Below are positions 11,187 to 24,083 of a stretch of DNA of 64,000 nucleotides, in pieces. The position numbers and the translations under genes are program-made. The stretch's first letter is position 1. Every line of letters starts with the position of its first letter. Under the pieces are notes generated by a model, which saw only the letters and a list, made by a program, of their open reading frames with translations, made no database searches and was not told the origin of the DNA. This DNA comes from Lomentospora prolificans (lineage: Eukaryota; Ascomycota; Sordariomycetes; Microascales; Microascaceae), in assembly GCA_029532625.1 (NCBI GenBank), contig JARFXM010000010.1, positions 2,469,796-2,533,795 of the forward strand. The letters run 5' to 3'.

Positions 11187-12253
11187 TTACTCAGCATAAC
11201 TATCTCCGCTTTCCAGCTTCATCATCGTAAAAGTTGGCTGGGCCGAGAACCAGCCAGCCAATTCAGTGCCCACCGCCTTGTAGGTGAACGCCGCATCTTC
11301 GTCGGCAATCTTGACTGTTTGCCCCCCTCGACCGGCAGCCGCAGCATCAGCCAAGAGCTGAACGCGGCAACATGTTTCAAGACTCATGAACCAAAACACA
11401 GTACTTTCGATCGACCTGCCAGTCGTAAGCAGGCCGTGGTTGGCTAGGATGGCCGCTTTTTTGTTTCCTAACGCCTCAGCAATGTGACGGCCTTCCTCAG
11501 CCCCGAGCACGATTCCGCCAAAGGTATTGTAGAGCGCCAAGTCATTGTAAAATGCGCAAGAGTCCTGCGTGATTATGTCGAGGGGCCGGCCGAGAGCAGC
11601 GAATGCCCTTCCATGTATTGAGTGTGAATGAGCCACGCAATTGACGTCGGGACGAGCTTCGTGGACGGCGTGGTGGATCATGTATGCTATTAATATTACA
11701 AGGAAATCCGCGTTAGCCATACATAGGGACGTGTCGGAGGGCAGGAGGTACACATCATCCTACCAGCATTATTCAACAGCTTTACTGGGCCACCTTCGAC
11801 TACTTCACCCTTGGCATTGACGCGAATCAGGTCGGATGCCTTCAACAGCGGCCACGCCACGCCAAATGGGTTCACCCAAAAGCTGGTTGGTTCCACGGGA
11901 TCCTTCGCCACTTGTCAACACGTTGTTTTGGGAGAATACCTATCAGTTGGAAAAGCCTTACTCTCACAGTGATGTGACCAGCTACTCTATTATTTCAAAG
12001 CGCGTGTGAGTGCACCATCGCTAGACAGAGATGTTGGCGGCGAAACCTACCCTTCATCGTAGCCCAGCTTGGCAAAGATTCGAAACGCCAATGCTAGCCT
12101 ACCCTTAAGGTACTGCCGCTCTTCGTGAGGGTCCGCAAACTTGGGTGGGCCGATGCTGGCGAGGCCGGACGACACGACGTTCGACGCGACGTCAACTTCT
12201 TGGGCGGCTAGGCCCGTATCCTTGGCAATCGTGGCTGTAGAAGACGGAGCCAT
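11187..12253 (-). CDS. Class II aldolase/adducin-family protein
   Basis: Four exons on the minus strand: 12253-12051, 11986-11962 (25 bases only), 11902-11764 and 11686-11187. Phases fit and give 288 aa. Motifs in order: FADPHEERQYLKGRLALAFR, KLGYDEGVAGHITVRDP (the conserved N-terminal GHI block), FWVNPFGVAW, VNCVAHSHSIHGRAFAALG, LANHGLLT and the C-terminal QPTFTMMKLESG. The HSHSIHGRAF histidines and the later ANHGLLT His are the usual metal ligands of the class II aldolase fold. Known relatives include fuculose-1-phosphate aldolase and the non-enzymatic adducin head; fungal members are mostly uncharacterised. It sits between transporter genes and the UV endonuclease gene, with no operon-like arrangement. 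I chose the ATG at 12253 because an in-frame extension upstream (from 12328) has no ATG and looks like 5' leader. Confidence 0.9.
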
Positions 12254-13042
12254 CGTTTTGAGCAGTCTTCTGGGGCAAAGGAAAAGAATAAATAGAAATT
12301 CAAACAAAGATGGAGGGCGATATTCCAAATTTTGTTACAGCTTAAAATGAGACAGAAGGGGCACGCCGGACAAGTGGCCAAGTTGTGGAGAACTGAGAAT
12401 ATAAGGCTCGTTCCGCACTATCGTCGGCGGGGCGGTGTGGTGCCTCGGCATCGCCGGAACCGGCCTGTTTGTATGTGGCTATACGTAGAAATAAGGCCGA
12501 GGTTCGTAAGGAAATCCACCTGGCCTGCCCATTTGAAGAGCGTATTGTAGTAATAACAGCGTGTGTGAAAGGGGACCTTTTGTCAACGCTGGCCAGGCAT
12601 AGTCAACCCGCACCTGGGCCAGCGTTCTGGTGGCGTGGTTTCCCCGCAAAAATGGCAAACCACCCCCGCAATCTCTGCAGCCAGCCAGCTTCCCGGTCAA
12701 GAACTGGTTAGCGTATGTTGCCTGTCCTGTGTCGAATCAGACACCAGCAGTGAGATTCAAAATCCAATGGTACCAAGCTACGGAATCTCCAGTCGACTCC
12801 CCGTGCTGGCTGTGCTTTGTCATCCCAACCTTCTCGGCGTTGTATTACAAGAGGAATGTTCTTTTGTGACCGGAAATCTGCGCAGCTCCAAGTATGGATT
12901 GATTGGTGTTGGCAACTGCTGACGTCCTGGTGGGAGGCACAGCTTCGCTCTAAATACTGCGCGCGGGTCTTAACCCTCATAATGAAATACAATTGATCGG
13001 GCCTTAGCGCTACCCATTGCGATGATGAAATGATGGGCGTGT
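12254..13042. other. Intergenic, nothing recognised
   Basis: Short open frames on both strands, none with a recognisable motif. Confidence 0.5.
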
Positions 13043-15289
13043 TTAAACGTCTTCTGGGTCCGGTCCAAGCAGGCCATCAACCTTCCTGCTCCTCGGCAAC
13101 CGTACCCGTTTACTCACAGGGATACCTTCCTCCTCTACCTGTAGCTCTGTCAGATCATCATCCTCTACTTCTGCAGCCTCAGGTCCGTGACGTGTAGCCC
13201 TAGCCCGGCCCCTAGCCGTTCTCTTTCTTGAGGCGAAATTTGATTCCTGCCTCGGAGTGGCGCCATTCTGGACGCCATCGACCTGTAACCTATCAAAATC
13301 TCCACCGCCGTGCAGAGGAGAATTGACTCTCTTGCGCTTCGTCATTCTTGTAGCGGATCTCGTGGTGGACGGTTCCTCCGCCTCGGTTTCATTTTTCTTC
13401 GCCGTCCTGCGAAGGGGCTTGAGCCATGCTTCCATCCCCGGAGGCCAATAGACACGACCATGAGGTCCGCCCATACCCGTGTCTTTGTCAGATATGACCA
13501 CCGCCGACTGGCCCTGGTCAACAGGTCCATCTTGCTCTTCCCCACTGGTCACGGTTTTCTTCTTATTTTTTCCCTTGGCTGTCTTCTTTACCTGTATCGC
13601 CTCGTCGTCCCTCTGGTGAGGCACGATGTTGTTGAATGTGTCGAATCCTGGAAGTTTAAAGGTTCGCATGAGCTCAAACACTGCTTGTTCCTTGTCTTTA
13701 GCCTCAATCATGAGATCCATTGTCGGGCTACACGGTGGAAGTGTCATAACACGCGCCGCATGCTTCCGTCTCTGAGAACCAGTGATGGCCGCGGCCGTAG
13801 GTTCGGAATAATGCATTTTCTGCGTTATTCCCTTTCTCTTCCAGGTCTCGGAGATTTCATCATAGAGATTCATGATATCTAGTGTCCCCTCGCGAACCTT
13901 GGTATCGTCGAAAACGATATTGTGGTGATGATAATCAAGAACCAAAGGAATGTTGAGATCTTGGCAGATTGGGAGAAGATCGTGCACTCCCCAACTCACA
14001 TCATCGTTCTCGAGCACAAGGCGCTTCCTTATGCTCGGCGTAAGCTTCGCGTAGTTGTCCTTGAAGCGTTCTAAAGTGGCCAGCTTATCCCCAAACACCC
14101 CGCCCATGTGAAGAATGATGACCGCGTCTTTATCCATCTGATCCGGCAACCGTAATAGACTGAGCAGCTCATCGTGATACTCCAAATCGCGTATCGCGTT
14201 GTCAACGACTGCTTTCCTCGGGCTTCCAAGCTGTGTAAACTGCCCTGGATGCGTTGTCACTCTGTGCCCGAGCTGTGCAATGACTTTTCCAGCTTCAGCC
14301 AGAGCTTCCGATGCAAATGGGACCAGCTTGTATCCATATTCCTCGTGAGAAGCAAAGGGAAACATTTCAGAGCTTAGACGCATGAATTTGATACCGTATC
14401 TCTCGTTCCAGCGCACCATTTTCTGGATATCTCGAGCATTCGCAAGGCCAATCGCCTCCACGTATTTCTGACCTCTCTCCACTGATGCGGGTTGGTTTCT
14501 ATCGTGCCGGTTCTTCGTTGCATGTTCTGGCTGGGTAGGATCGGTAAGGGGATACCGGTGTTCGAGTATGGTTGCTATTCGGCAGGTTCGTGACGAAAAG
14601 ACTGGGGGATTCGACGTGCGGAGATAGGTATTTAGACAAGCCTAAGACACGATATTGAAGTTAGCTAATCGATCATTGGATTCTAATACGCTGCGTAGCT
14701 CAATCTTCCAGATAGCTCAATCTTCCAGACGTACGTATCCGAGGCGGCCTTTCCAGGGCAGAGGTAAGTAACCGCTATTAACTGGGGGCGGTCGGCCCAG
14801 CGCTGCTTGGAGCTCCTGCCCCGTCGCACCAGCCTCGCTCTCAAGCTGGTAGTCTATCGTTATCGCATTTCCATCGGCAGTTCTCAATGTGTCGTGCACT
14901 GGTAATCCTTGAGTTTCGGTACCCTTGGAGTGCTGGGGGTTGGTAGAGAGGTGATCTTCTATGTGGGCCGTCCCGGAAGATCGGGGTGACTCGGAGCTAG
15001 CATCGGCCCGCGCTTTTCTGCTGGTATCACCGACGGTATTCTGTGCCCGCGAGGATAGCCGTGCCGAAATGCGCCGCGTTGTTTGTTGTTCGCTTTTCAA
15101 GATCGTGGATTGTGACCTAACTCGAGTGGAGGGTGGAGACATTGGGAGAGTGCCTGGAGGACCACAAAGGGAGGCGTAACAAAGGCCGAACAGTATTTGG
15201 CGCTTGAAAGGAGAATATAATGGTATATTCAAGGTAAAAGGCATCCCCAAAAAGATGCCTGTAACATTGGACTCCGATGTGGCGCACAA
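13043..15289 (-). CDS. uve1: UV-damage endonuclease (UVDE/Uve1 family)
   Basis: Two exons, 15289-14735 and 14641-13043, with a GTACGT donor, CTTAG acceptor and in-frame join, giving up to 717 aa. The join creates LGYACLNTYLR, the entry motif of the UVDE TIM barrel. Barrel motifs follow: MRLSSEMFPFASHEEYGY, THPGQFTQLGSPR, HMGGVFGDK, LVLENDDVSWGVHDLL, LVLDYHHHNI and MHYSEP, which carry the His, Glu and Asp metal ligands. Known role: ATP-independent 5' incision beside UV photoproducts and other lesions, in nucleus and mitochondria. The first 185 residues are low-complexity and Ser/Thr/Arg-rich. The C-terminal 170 residues are highly basic with nuclear-localisation-like clusters (KKTAKGKNKKK, TKRKR). 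The true start may be a later Met (MPFTLN or MSPPST); the first of these could leave a mitochondrial-type leader. It appears intact. Confidence 0.93.
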
Positions 15290-16025
15290 GGAACAGCTTG
15301 TCTCTGGCGTTTTGGTCGAGTCTTGCAGGTTATGCTAACTAATGATAGAGCCAGGGTTGAGATGGTTTCACTAGTCCCGAAAAAAGTCTAAATATGGTGG
15401 AAATTCTCAAGCCAAGGTCATAGGATTGTACATTCGATTCGGCATACCATCCACTGTATTGGATGACGACCGTTATGGTCATTCTTGGAAGGCTCAAACT
15501 GCTTTTCCGTCGCCCGATAAAAAGACTTGAAGCTCGTGGAGCTCACAATGACGTCGATGTCCAACATCATCCAAGCTAAGATCAAAGCTACGCCAAATGC
15601 ACGTGCTTTTCACACACTCTTGGGTGATGCTGCGCAAAATGGTCGATTTCCACTTGGACTGTTAGCTCTACAGATCTCACCTATTATCATGTCGGTGACA
15701 CAAAAATCTCGGGCAATCCTCACACGCCTCCCGTGATTACCTCGCGTGCGCTTGGAAAATGAAATGACGTATGTACTTTTAAAATTTCTACAATCAGAAG
15801 AAATAACGGATCCACTCCTGAGCAAATGATTCAACGGCCGCCTGGCAACTTCTGGCACCCACGTTGAGACGACAAACCCGTTGCTACCAGAATTAATCTC
15901 TGTTCCTTACTAGATCGCATGAGTTCTGAGAAGACATAGCCCTTGATAGCTCCTTCAGTAACTCCAGGGAATTAAGAGCGGCTAATATGCCTACCCTGTC
16001 TGTCGTGCGAATAAGATTTGTATCC
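15290..16025. other. Intergenic, nothing recognised
   Basis: No gene supported. Short frames only. Confidence 0.5.
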
Positions 16026-16420
16026 CTATGCCGGGGCGAAACAGCTTTTGCCCCGAATTGTTTTTCCAAACTTGAAAAAGATATACGGAAAAGGTAACAT
16101 GACGACTGTTAGAAAGGCGAGAATCGACCCGGCCCATTGATAACCAAGGTTATTGGACATCTGGTTTCCAAATAACGGGAACACTTCTGCAGGCTTGCAT
16201 TAGTGCCGTTATTTTTGGACGGGTATTATAAACCAGATCAACAACTGACCTGCGAATACGCACCGCATAAACTGATTAGCGGCCAATGCACTTGCAGCGT
16301 AATTTGGATATGCGTCCACCTGTTCGGTCCAGGTTAGCCGGAACCTCTTATATGTACCAGAGCACGTACGAGAAAGGTGAAAATCCCCATGAATAAGTAA
16401 TATTGCTGTCTGTAGGTATC
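16026..16420 (-). pseudogene. C-terminal fragment of a DHA1-type MFS (drug) transporter
   Basis: Three short minus-strand exon pieces join across plausible introns. MGIFTFL joins VDAYPNYAASALAANQFMRC, then VFAEVFPLFGNQMSNNLGYQ and a final helix WAGSILAFLTVVMLPFPYIFF. The end is FKFGKTIRGKS and a stop at 16026. This is the usual last two-helix block of DHA1 exporters, including the DVYP-like and AASALA motifs. The other ten helices are absent: upstream sequence runs into the 16.7 kb retrotransposon within about 300 bases and shows no earlier exons. It is therefore a truncated remnant; whether the element insertion removed the rest is inference. Confidence 0.7.
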
Positions 16421-16735
16421 CGTGGTCTAGATCTATGATAACCTTAAGCGGTTCCCTCTTGCACATTTATAATATAAAGATGCCGTTTTTCTCGCTACGA
16501 CGAGTCTGTGATGGATACGCTACCACTTGTGAAGTGGAGAAGAGCTAACAGATCCCACTAATGTGTGGGAACTAAGCTTTTGTCCCTAAAAACCTTTACT
16601 TAAACTCCCTTTGCATATAGTTTCTGTGTCCTCTGGGCGTCTCTAATTCGGCTGTCCTTAGTACATTATTGGGGGTTTTAGGACAACAGGGCTCTATATC
16701 ACATCCTGGTTAACAAAACTAGTATAAGGGTCAGT
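16421..16735. other. Flank of the first retrotransposon
   Basis: Normal base composition up to 16735, then an abrupt change to AT-rich sequence at the LTR edge. No gene seen. Confidence 0.5.
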
Positions 16736-17365
16736 TGTTAATATTAGAGTGAAGAGGCATAATATATTAGGTAAACTAGATATAAGGTAGGTATAAAGTA
16801 TATTAGGTTACTAATTACTATCCTTCTTCCTCCCTTTTCCCTTTTCCTAGATATTCTCCTTCTTTTATAGTTAGGGACCTTAGTATAAGGTTCCTTTAAT
16901 CTAGTATCTAACTCTACTTAGTTAGATACTCTAACTACTCTCCCTTTCCTACTACTATATAGTTATAGTATCATTACTAGCTAGATTACCTATTTACTCT
17001 AGCTACTAAGTTATTATATTATCCTTACTAGCTAGGTTATCTATTTACTCTTAACTACTAGGCTATTACTTCCTTATTACTAGCTAGGTTATCTATTTAC
17101 CCTAATAGCTAGGTTACTATATTATAGCTACTAGCTAGGTTATCTATTTACTATTAACTACTAGGTTATTATATTATTATTACTAGCTAGGTTACTTATT
17201 TACCCTAATAGCTAAGTTACTATATTATAACTACTAGCTAGATTACCTATTTACTCCTAACTACTAGGTTATTATAGTATTAGTTTCCCTAATTCTAGTA
17301 AGGGTATTATAAGGGTAATTATTATTACTATAACTTTATTAGTTCTTCTTCTTTTCCTCCTTATA
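16736..17365 (-). repeat. Left LTR of the first Ty3/Gypsy element (3' LTR in element sense)
   Basis: 630 bases, matching 24084-24713 base for base in length. Differences are almost all C/T and G/A. This copy is AT-shifted over its whole length. Confidence 0.92.
16975..17280. repeat. Minisatellite of about 51-52 bases inside the LTR
   Basis: About six tandem units, each opening with a CTAGCTAGGTTA-like block followed by a TATTTAC-like block. The same array is in the right LTR (about 24325-24620). Confidence 0.8.
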
Positions 17366-20300
17366 TAGTCTCCCCCCTTCTTTAGCTTTATCCTTAGAGC
17401 TATTATAGTAGGTTAGTATAAGATAGTAATCTTACTATTATTTTACTATATATTCTTATAGAGTCTACTTATCTATTCTATAGTAGTAGAGATTTATATA
17501 GTAATAGAGGAGAAGGGTTTATATAAGAGTATAGGAGATAGTTTATAAGTACTCTACTTAACTTTACCTAAAGTATTATATTACTATTCTTATATATTTT
17601 TATTTAAGAAGAATTCCTAATTTAGAAGTTATAATAGAGGTATTCTTAATTATATATAATTATTAAATTATATAAAATAAATAGAGGAAAAATTTTAAAA
17701 TACTATTACTCCTTCTCTTTTTAATTAATAGGTAATAATTACTTATATTCTACTACTTCTATTCTTCTTCTTCCTCTTCTTCTTTTTCTTATCTATATTA
17801 CTATTATCCTCTTACTATACTATTTCTTACTATACTATCCCTTTTTTTTTTTAAATAAAAATATTTTCTAATTCTCTATATACTACTATACCTACCTATA
17901 AATAGTCTGCCTCTATTTTATATACTACTATTTTAAAGTATATAAAAATAATATAAAGGGCTATTTTATAAGTTTTTAACTATCTTAATAATATTACTAA
18001 ATCTATTTCTACTTATATAAGTAATAGGGTTATTAAGGCCTTACCCTACTATTACTACCTCTATTATATAATATAATAAAGAGAGGGCTATAAGGTAGTA
18101 TAAACTAACCTACCCTACTTTAAAACCTCCTATATATTTACTACTTATATATATATTTCTCTCTTCTAGTTCCTTATCTTTAGATACTAACTTTTTTAGT
18201 TTTAGCTACTAGTATTAAGTATATAAAATATATTTAGTAAGCTAAGCCTTATATCCCTTCTACTAGGCCCTTAGTAGACTAGGGGGTTATTCTTACTACT
18301 ACCTTTACTAGTAATAGTATCTTTAAGGTTAGTATTCCTTATAACTTCTAAGATAATAAAGATACTATTAACTCCTTATAAATAAGCTAAGCTAAAGGAA
18401 GTCTAATAGGCTATAAAGAAGTTATTATTAAAAATAAGGAAGGAAGAGAGTAGGGACCTAACCTCTATATTATCTTAAGTAAAATAGTAAAAGTATTTAG
18501 CTTCTAACTCTAATAGGATAATAAACCTCTTAGAGGGGATCCTTTTAGTAATAGAGGCTTAGCTTTACTTTAAGACTAGCTTTATTATTACTAGGTTTTT
18601 AATAAAAGCTAGTAAAGGAGCTACTAGTTAAGGTTTAGGTAGTTAAGGAGCTTATAGCTAGAGGGGTAGTTAGGGAGTTAGTAGCTAAAAGTTAAATTAA
18701 GGGGTTAGTAACTAGGGGGGTAGCTAAGTAGAGTCTAATAGTAATTTCCCTTCTAACTAAGAAAAAAGAGGTTTATAGTATATTTATTAAAGAGATAAGT
18801 CTACTTTTACTTTATTTACTAGTTTTTATAGTTAGTTATAAAGTAATTCTAGTAGTATTCTAGTATTTTACTCTTTTAAAATAAAAATTCCCTACTAGTA
18901 GTTTATAGGATAATCTCCTTTTAATCTCCTTCTACTCCCTTTAATAGTTTATCTACTCTAATTACTAAGTCTAATCTATTCCTTATACCTTATATTTATA
19001 GCTATACCTTATATTTATTTATTAATTAAAGGTTTTTAAATATATTATAATATTCCTATAAACTTTCTTTAATAGGATAGCTTTTCTATTAGATAAGATA
19101 TTATCTAGCCTAGTATAGCCCTTTTACTCTAAGGATTACTTTAACTTTATAAGTAGGTTTAGGGATATTAAAGATTTCCTATAATACTATAAGTCCTTCT
19201 CCTAGCTTTAGGTAGTAGGGTTCTAGTAAACTAATAAGGAAGATAGGGTAAAGTTAAATCTATAGTAGTAATATTAATTAGTATATTAGTTTATAATACC
19301 TTATAATTACTTTTATCTAATAAAGACTTATAAACTTTTTAGATAGCTTCCTACTTAGCTTATTAAATCTTAGGTTCTTTATAGATAAGAGGACTTAGTT
19401 ACTTATTATAAATTCCTTTTTTACTTTTTATTAATTATAGTATATAGTATATAAGTATATAGTTTCTTTAAGGTTCTTCCTAGCTTCTTCCTTAGTAATA
19501 CCTAGTTACTAGGCTTATATAGTAGCCTAGGGTATACTTCCCTTTCCTTATATTTATATTTTAAATATATAAAGCTAGAAACTAAATAGTATATTTATAG
19601 GAGTATTATAAAAAGAAGTATACTAGATATTATTATAAGTATACTAAATAAGAGGTAGTAGTATAGCTTAGTTATTCTACTTTTTATTATAAAAAGTATA
19701 GAGGTATTATTTAAGAACCTAGTTAATTTACTTAATCTACCTATTAGTTTAAAAGTAGTATATAGTACTTAGCCTTTAACTAGTACCTAGGGCCTTATAT
19801 ATTATTTCTTAGAATTTACTAGTAAATAATAAACCTCTATTAAATACTATTCCTTTAGGAGGATTAAAGTATTAGTAGATATAGTAGATTAGTAGATCTA
19901 TAAAGCCCTTACTAGTTAGGTTCTTACTTATTTTAATATATATTATATACTTAGTAAAGTAGTTAATAATAATAAGGATTATATTATACTTCTTCTTATA
20001 TACTAATTCTAAGGGTAGAAGGTTAGTAATAAAATCTAGTAAGATCTTAGTAAAGGGCTTACTAGATACCTTAAGTAGTACTAGGAGCCTATATAGCTTA
20101 TACTATTATAATTTTACTTTTTAATATATATAGTAAGTAAGAATATAGCTTTAAATATTATATACTATAGAGTCCTAATAGAATTTACTGTAAACTTACT
20201 TTTAGGTTTATATAATACTAAGGTAACCTGCTATAAGGGAGTTATATATTAGCTTAAGTACTTTATTATATATAAAGATAGGTATATAAACCTAGTTATC

Positions 20301-23300
20301 TATCCTTAGGATACCTTTATTATAAAAACTCTACTATTATTTTAATACTTATCTACTATAACTTTACTATTTCTATCCTTTTATTTTTATAAAGGGATCC
20401 TCCTCTTATACTACCTATATAGTATCTATAAGAGTAGGCTTAAGACTTTCTTATTTATTACTATTAGTATATAGTATATCTACTTATAATATTTCTAGTA
20501 TACTATTACTTATAGCTACTAAACTTAGTATACTACTTATACTTAGGTCTTTAGCTACTTTACTACTACTTAGTAACTAGGCTATATAATATATTATTAC
20601 TATTATAGCCCTTAGGTATCTAGACTTTAATATTAGTAAGTAGATACTATATATATTATATATTAACTTTACTTCTAGAAAATACTATAGAAGGCCCTCC
20701 TTAGCCTCTACTCTTACTATTATATATACTATACTTAATATATAATTATAATACTTACTTAAAGGGTCTACTAGGTTCTTTACTTTCTTATAGTATTTAA
20801 TCTTAAAATTAAATACTATAAGCTCTTCTATCTATCTTACCTCTTAACCTAATAACTTCTACTTTATAGTGAGATAGTAGTAGTTTAGGTAGTTAGTTAC
20901 TACTTTAATAGTATAAGCTAAATAGGCTATATAGTATTACTACTATTGAAATACTTATATAATTACTAGTAATTCTATATTAGGGGTTAAGTAGTATAGC
21001 TTAGTACCTTATAGCTTCTTTAAAAGAAATATAATAGGAAACCAGAGCCTATTATACTCCTAGCTCAGGATTATACCTATTATATATTCTAAGGTATTAA
21101 TCTTAATATAAGTTTACTATTTAGGGTTAAAGTACTAGAGGAAAGGTATACTATTAAAAAGACTCTTTAGTTCTTTAAAAATAGCTTATATCTTATTTAT
21201 TATTATTATAAGTCCTTTAATACTACCTTTTATAGTATTAATAAAGGCTACTATAATTTTACTATAGTTCTTAATAAAATATTAGTAGAACCTAGTAAAT
21301 CCTAGGAATATAAAGATTTTATAGATAGTCTATAGTTTAGGCTATTCCTAAATTATAGTAATATACTCACTTTCTATTTCTACTTTATTAAGCCCTATAA
21401 TAAACCTAAGGAATCTAACCTTCTCTACTTTAAATTTATACTTCTTTAGGTTAACTTATAATCTACTTTTTACTAGCTATTCAAGTATATTATAAATATA
21501 TATATAATAAGTTTCAAAGTCTTTAGAATAGATTAGTATATTATCTAAGTAGACTATATAAACTATATCTACTAGGCCCCCTAGTATTTTATTAATATAA
21601 GTCTAGAAGGTTATAGGTATATTTATAAGTTTAAATAGTATAACTATATACTTAAAGTAGCTATATTAGTATTAAAATACTATTTTCTATTAATTACCTT
21701 CCTTAATACTTATTAAGTAGTATATATCCTTAAGGTTAAGATAGGTATAATATTATAAATACTTTAGATAGTCTAGGATCTTATTAATAAGTAGAAGAGG
21801 TATATAGTTTTTTTATATTACTTAGTTTAAGCTTCTATAATTAATATATATTTATAAAGAGCCTCCCTTTTTTAGAATAAAGAGTATTAGGGTACCTATA
21901 GGGCTACTACTAAGTTATATCTAACCTTTTTTAAAGGTATCTTAGAGGTATTACTATAGGACTACTAGCTCTCTTTCTACTAGTAGGTAGATTAAGCTAA
22001 AGGGGACCTCTTTTCCTAGTTCTAGGATAATTTTATATACTATTTTTATAGCCCTCTAGCTACCTCTCTCTATAGTCTTAAGAAGGTTATAATACTAACT
22101 TAGTACTACTAGATTAGGGCTAGGTATATTATTTCCTTCTAACCCTTTATCTTCTTTAGTTTCTATAGGGTAAATTATAACTAAGAATATATAATAAGAT
22201 GTATATATATAGGTATAGAGTTCCTTTTTACTTTTATAGATGAAAATACCTTTAGGTCTAGCTAGATATACTTATACTTAGTGTTTATAATTCTATAGTA
22301 GTTTGACTACTTTATGCCAGGGGTATCCAAGGATATAGTTATAAGGCCTAATATTAGTAATAATCTATATTATACTTATATACTTAGTTATACCTAAGTT
22401 ATTAGTAATTTATATAAGATATTACTACTACCTAATAATATTAAATATATTTTTCTACTACTATATAGGGTTACCCTAATAAGGTTAGAGATTAGTAAGT
22501 TTATAAGTACTTAGTAAGTATTTTACTATAATATTAAAGGATAAGCTACTATTAAAGAGAGCTTCTTATTTAAGCTAGTAGCTATTAGTATATAGTTCTA
22601 TAGGAGTTATTATATAATCTACTATAGGCTTATTATATCCTTAGGGTTTCTCTACTATTACTCTACTAGTATTAGTAGTAGCTATAAAGCTTATATAAGG
22701 TACTATTAGTATAGTATTAGGGTTCTAGGCGTTTATATTTAGATAAATAGACTATATATAGCCTTTTTAATTATATCCTTAATAAAGTACTTTAGGATAC
22801 TTATAGATAATATAGCTAAGAGTATTATAGCTATAGTAAGTAACCTTACTAAGGGTTTACTATAGAGTTTATTTAGGTTATAAGGTATTTATATAAGTTT
22901 AGTATATTCTTTTTAAAGTTAATATTACTAGGCTTATTATCCTATTAGTATTTTACTAGTTATTTAAAGTACTTCTATTCTTTTATTAGTACTAGTTAGA
23001 ATTATTCTTAATATTTCCTCTATTATTATTTACTATAATCTCTTAGTTACTATTATATAAGAATAAGCTTTCTATCCTATAAGCCTACTTAATAAGTTTA
23101 AAGTAATTTTTTAGTAGTCTATATTAAGTTAGAACTATATATAGTAGTTCCCTTACTATAATATATATAAGGATATATATAAACTTCTCTAAGATAGGAA
23201 AAGGGAGTTTAGTAAGTATTAGTTTATATTCTTCTAGGTAAGAGTTAAAGCTCTAATTCTCTTATTACTAGAGGTTAACTAACTATTAACCTCCTATAGC

Positions 23301-24083
23301 TATATAGTTATTATACTTAGAGTTTAAAGCTCTAAGGAAGTTCTCTATATAGCTCTAGGGGATAGATTTAAGATCTCCTCTAAAAGTATAAGTAATATAA
23401 GTTATCTAATAGATTACTATAACTTTACTAAGGAGGTCTATAGTAATAGAATACTTCTAATATTTATCTATTATTTTACTAAAGTAGTTAAAATAGGCTT
23501 TAAGTTTAAATAAAAAGATATTAAGTTAGGCTTAGGTATTTCCCTTATACTCTATAAGTTATAAGTTATTTAGGATTTTATTACTAAGTTATATATACTT
23601 TACTAAGGATTTACTAATACTTATAATAAAAGTAAAATCTTCTTAGAAGGGGTTAAAAGTTAGAATTCCCTTTTCTATAAATATAGTAAGATAAGTATAC
23701 TTATACTTATTAGCTACTTATAATTTAATAGTATAGATAGTATTATTAAATTCCTATCTACTAAGGCTAGTAATATAATTAAGAGTAAGATTAGTAATAT
23801 CTTTAATTAGTAGAGAGTTTATAGTAGTTTCTCCTTAAGAGTAGAGAGAAGCTCCTAAAATACTAATAGGATTATTAAGTATTAGATCTTCTATAATAAT
23901 ATTTATATAATATTAGTCTTATATATTAGGATACTAAAAGGTTATAGGTTCTTTATTATATTCTTAGTTAATAGTCTTAGGGATAATATTAATAATTTTA
24001 AAAAAGTAGTCTTTATAGCTAGATATCTTATCCTTAATAATCTAACTAATAAGTTAAAGAGTAATTAGTATATAAGAGTTAGT

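Noticed and set aside
13310..13882. Long plus-strand frame of 190 codons
   Set aside because: It lies wholly antisense to the UV-endonuclease exon and has no motif of its own.
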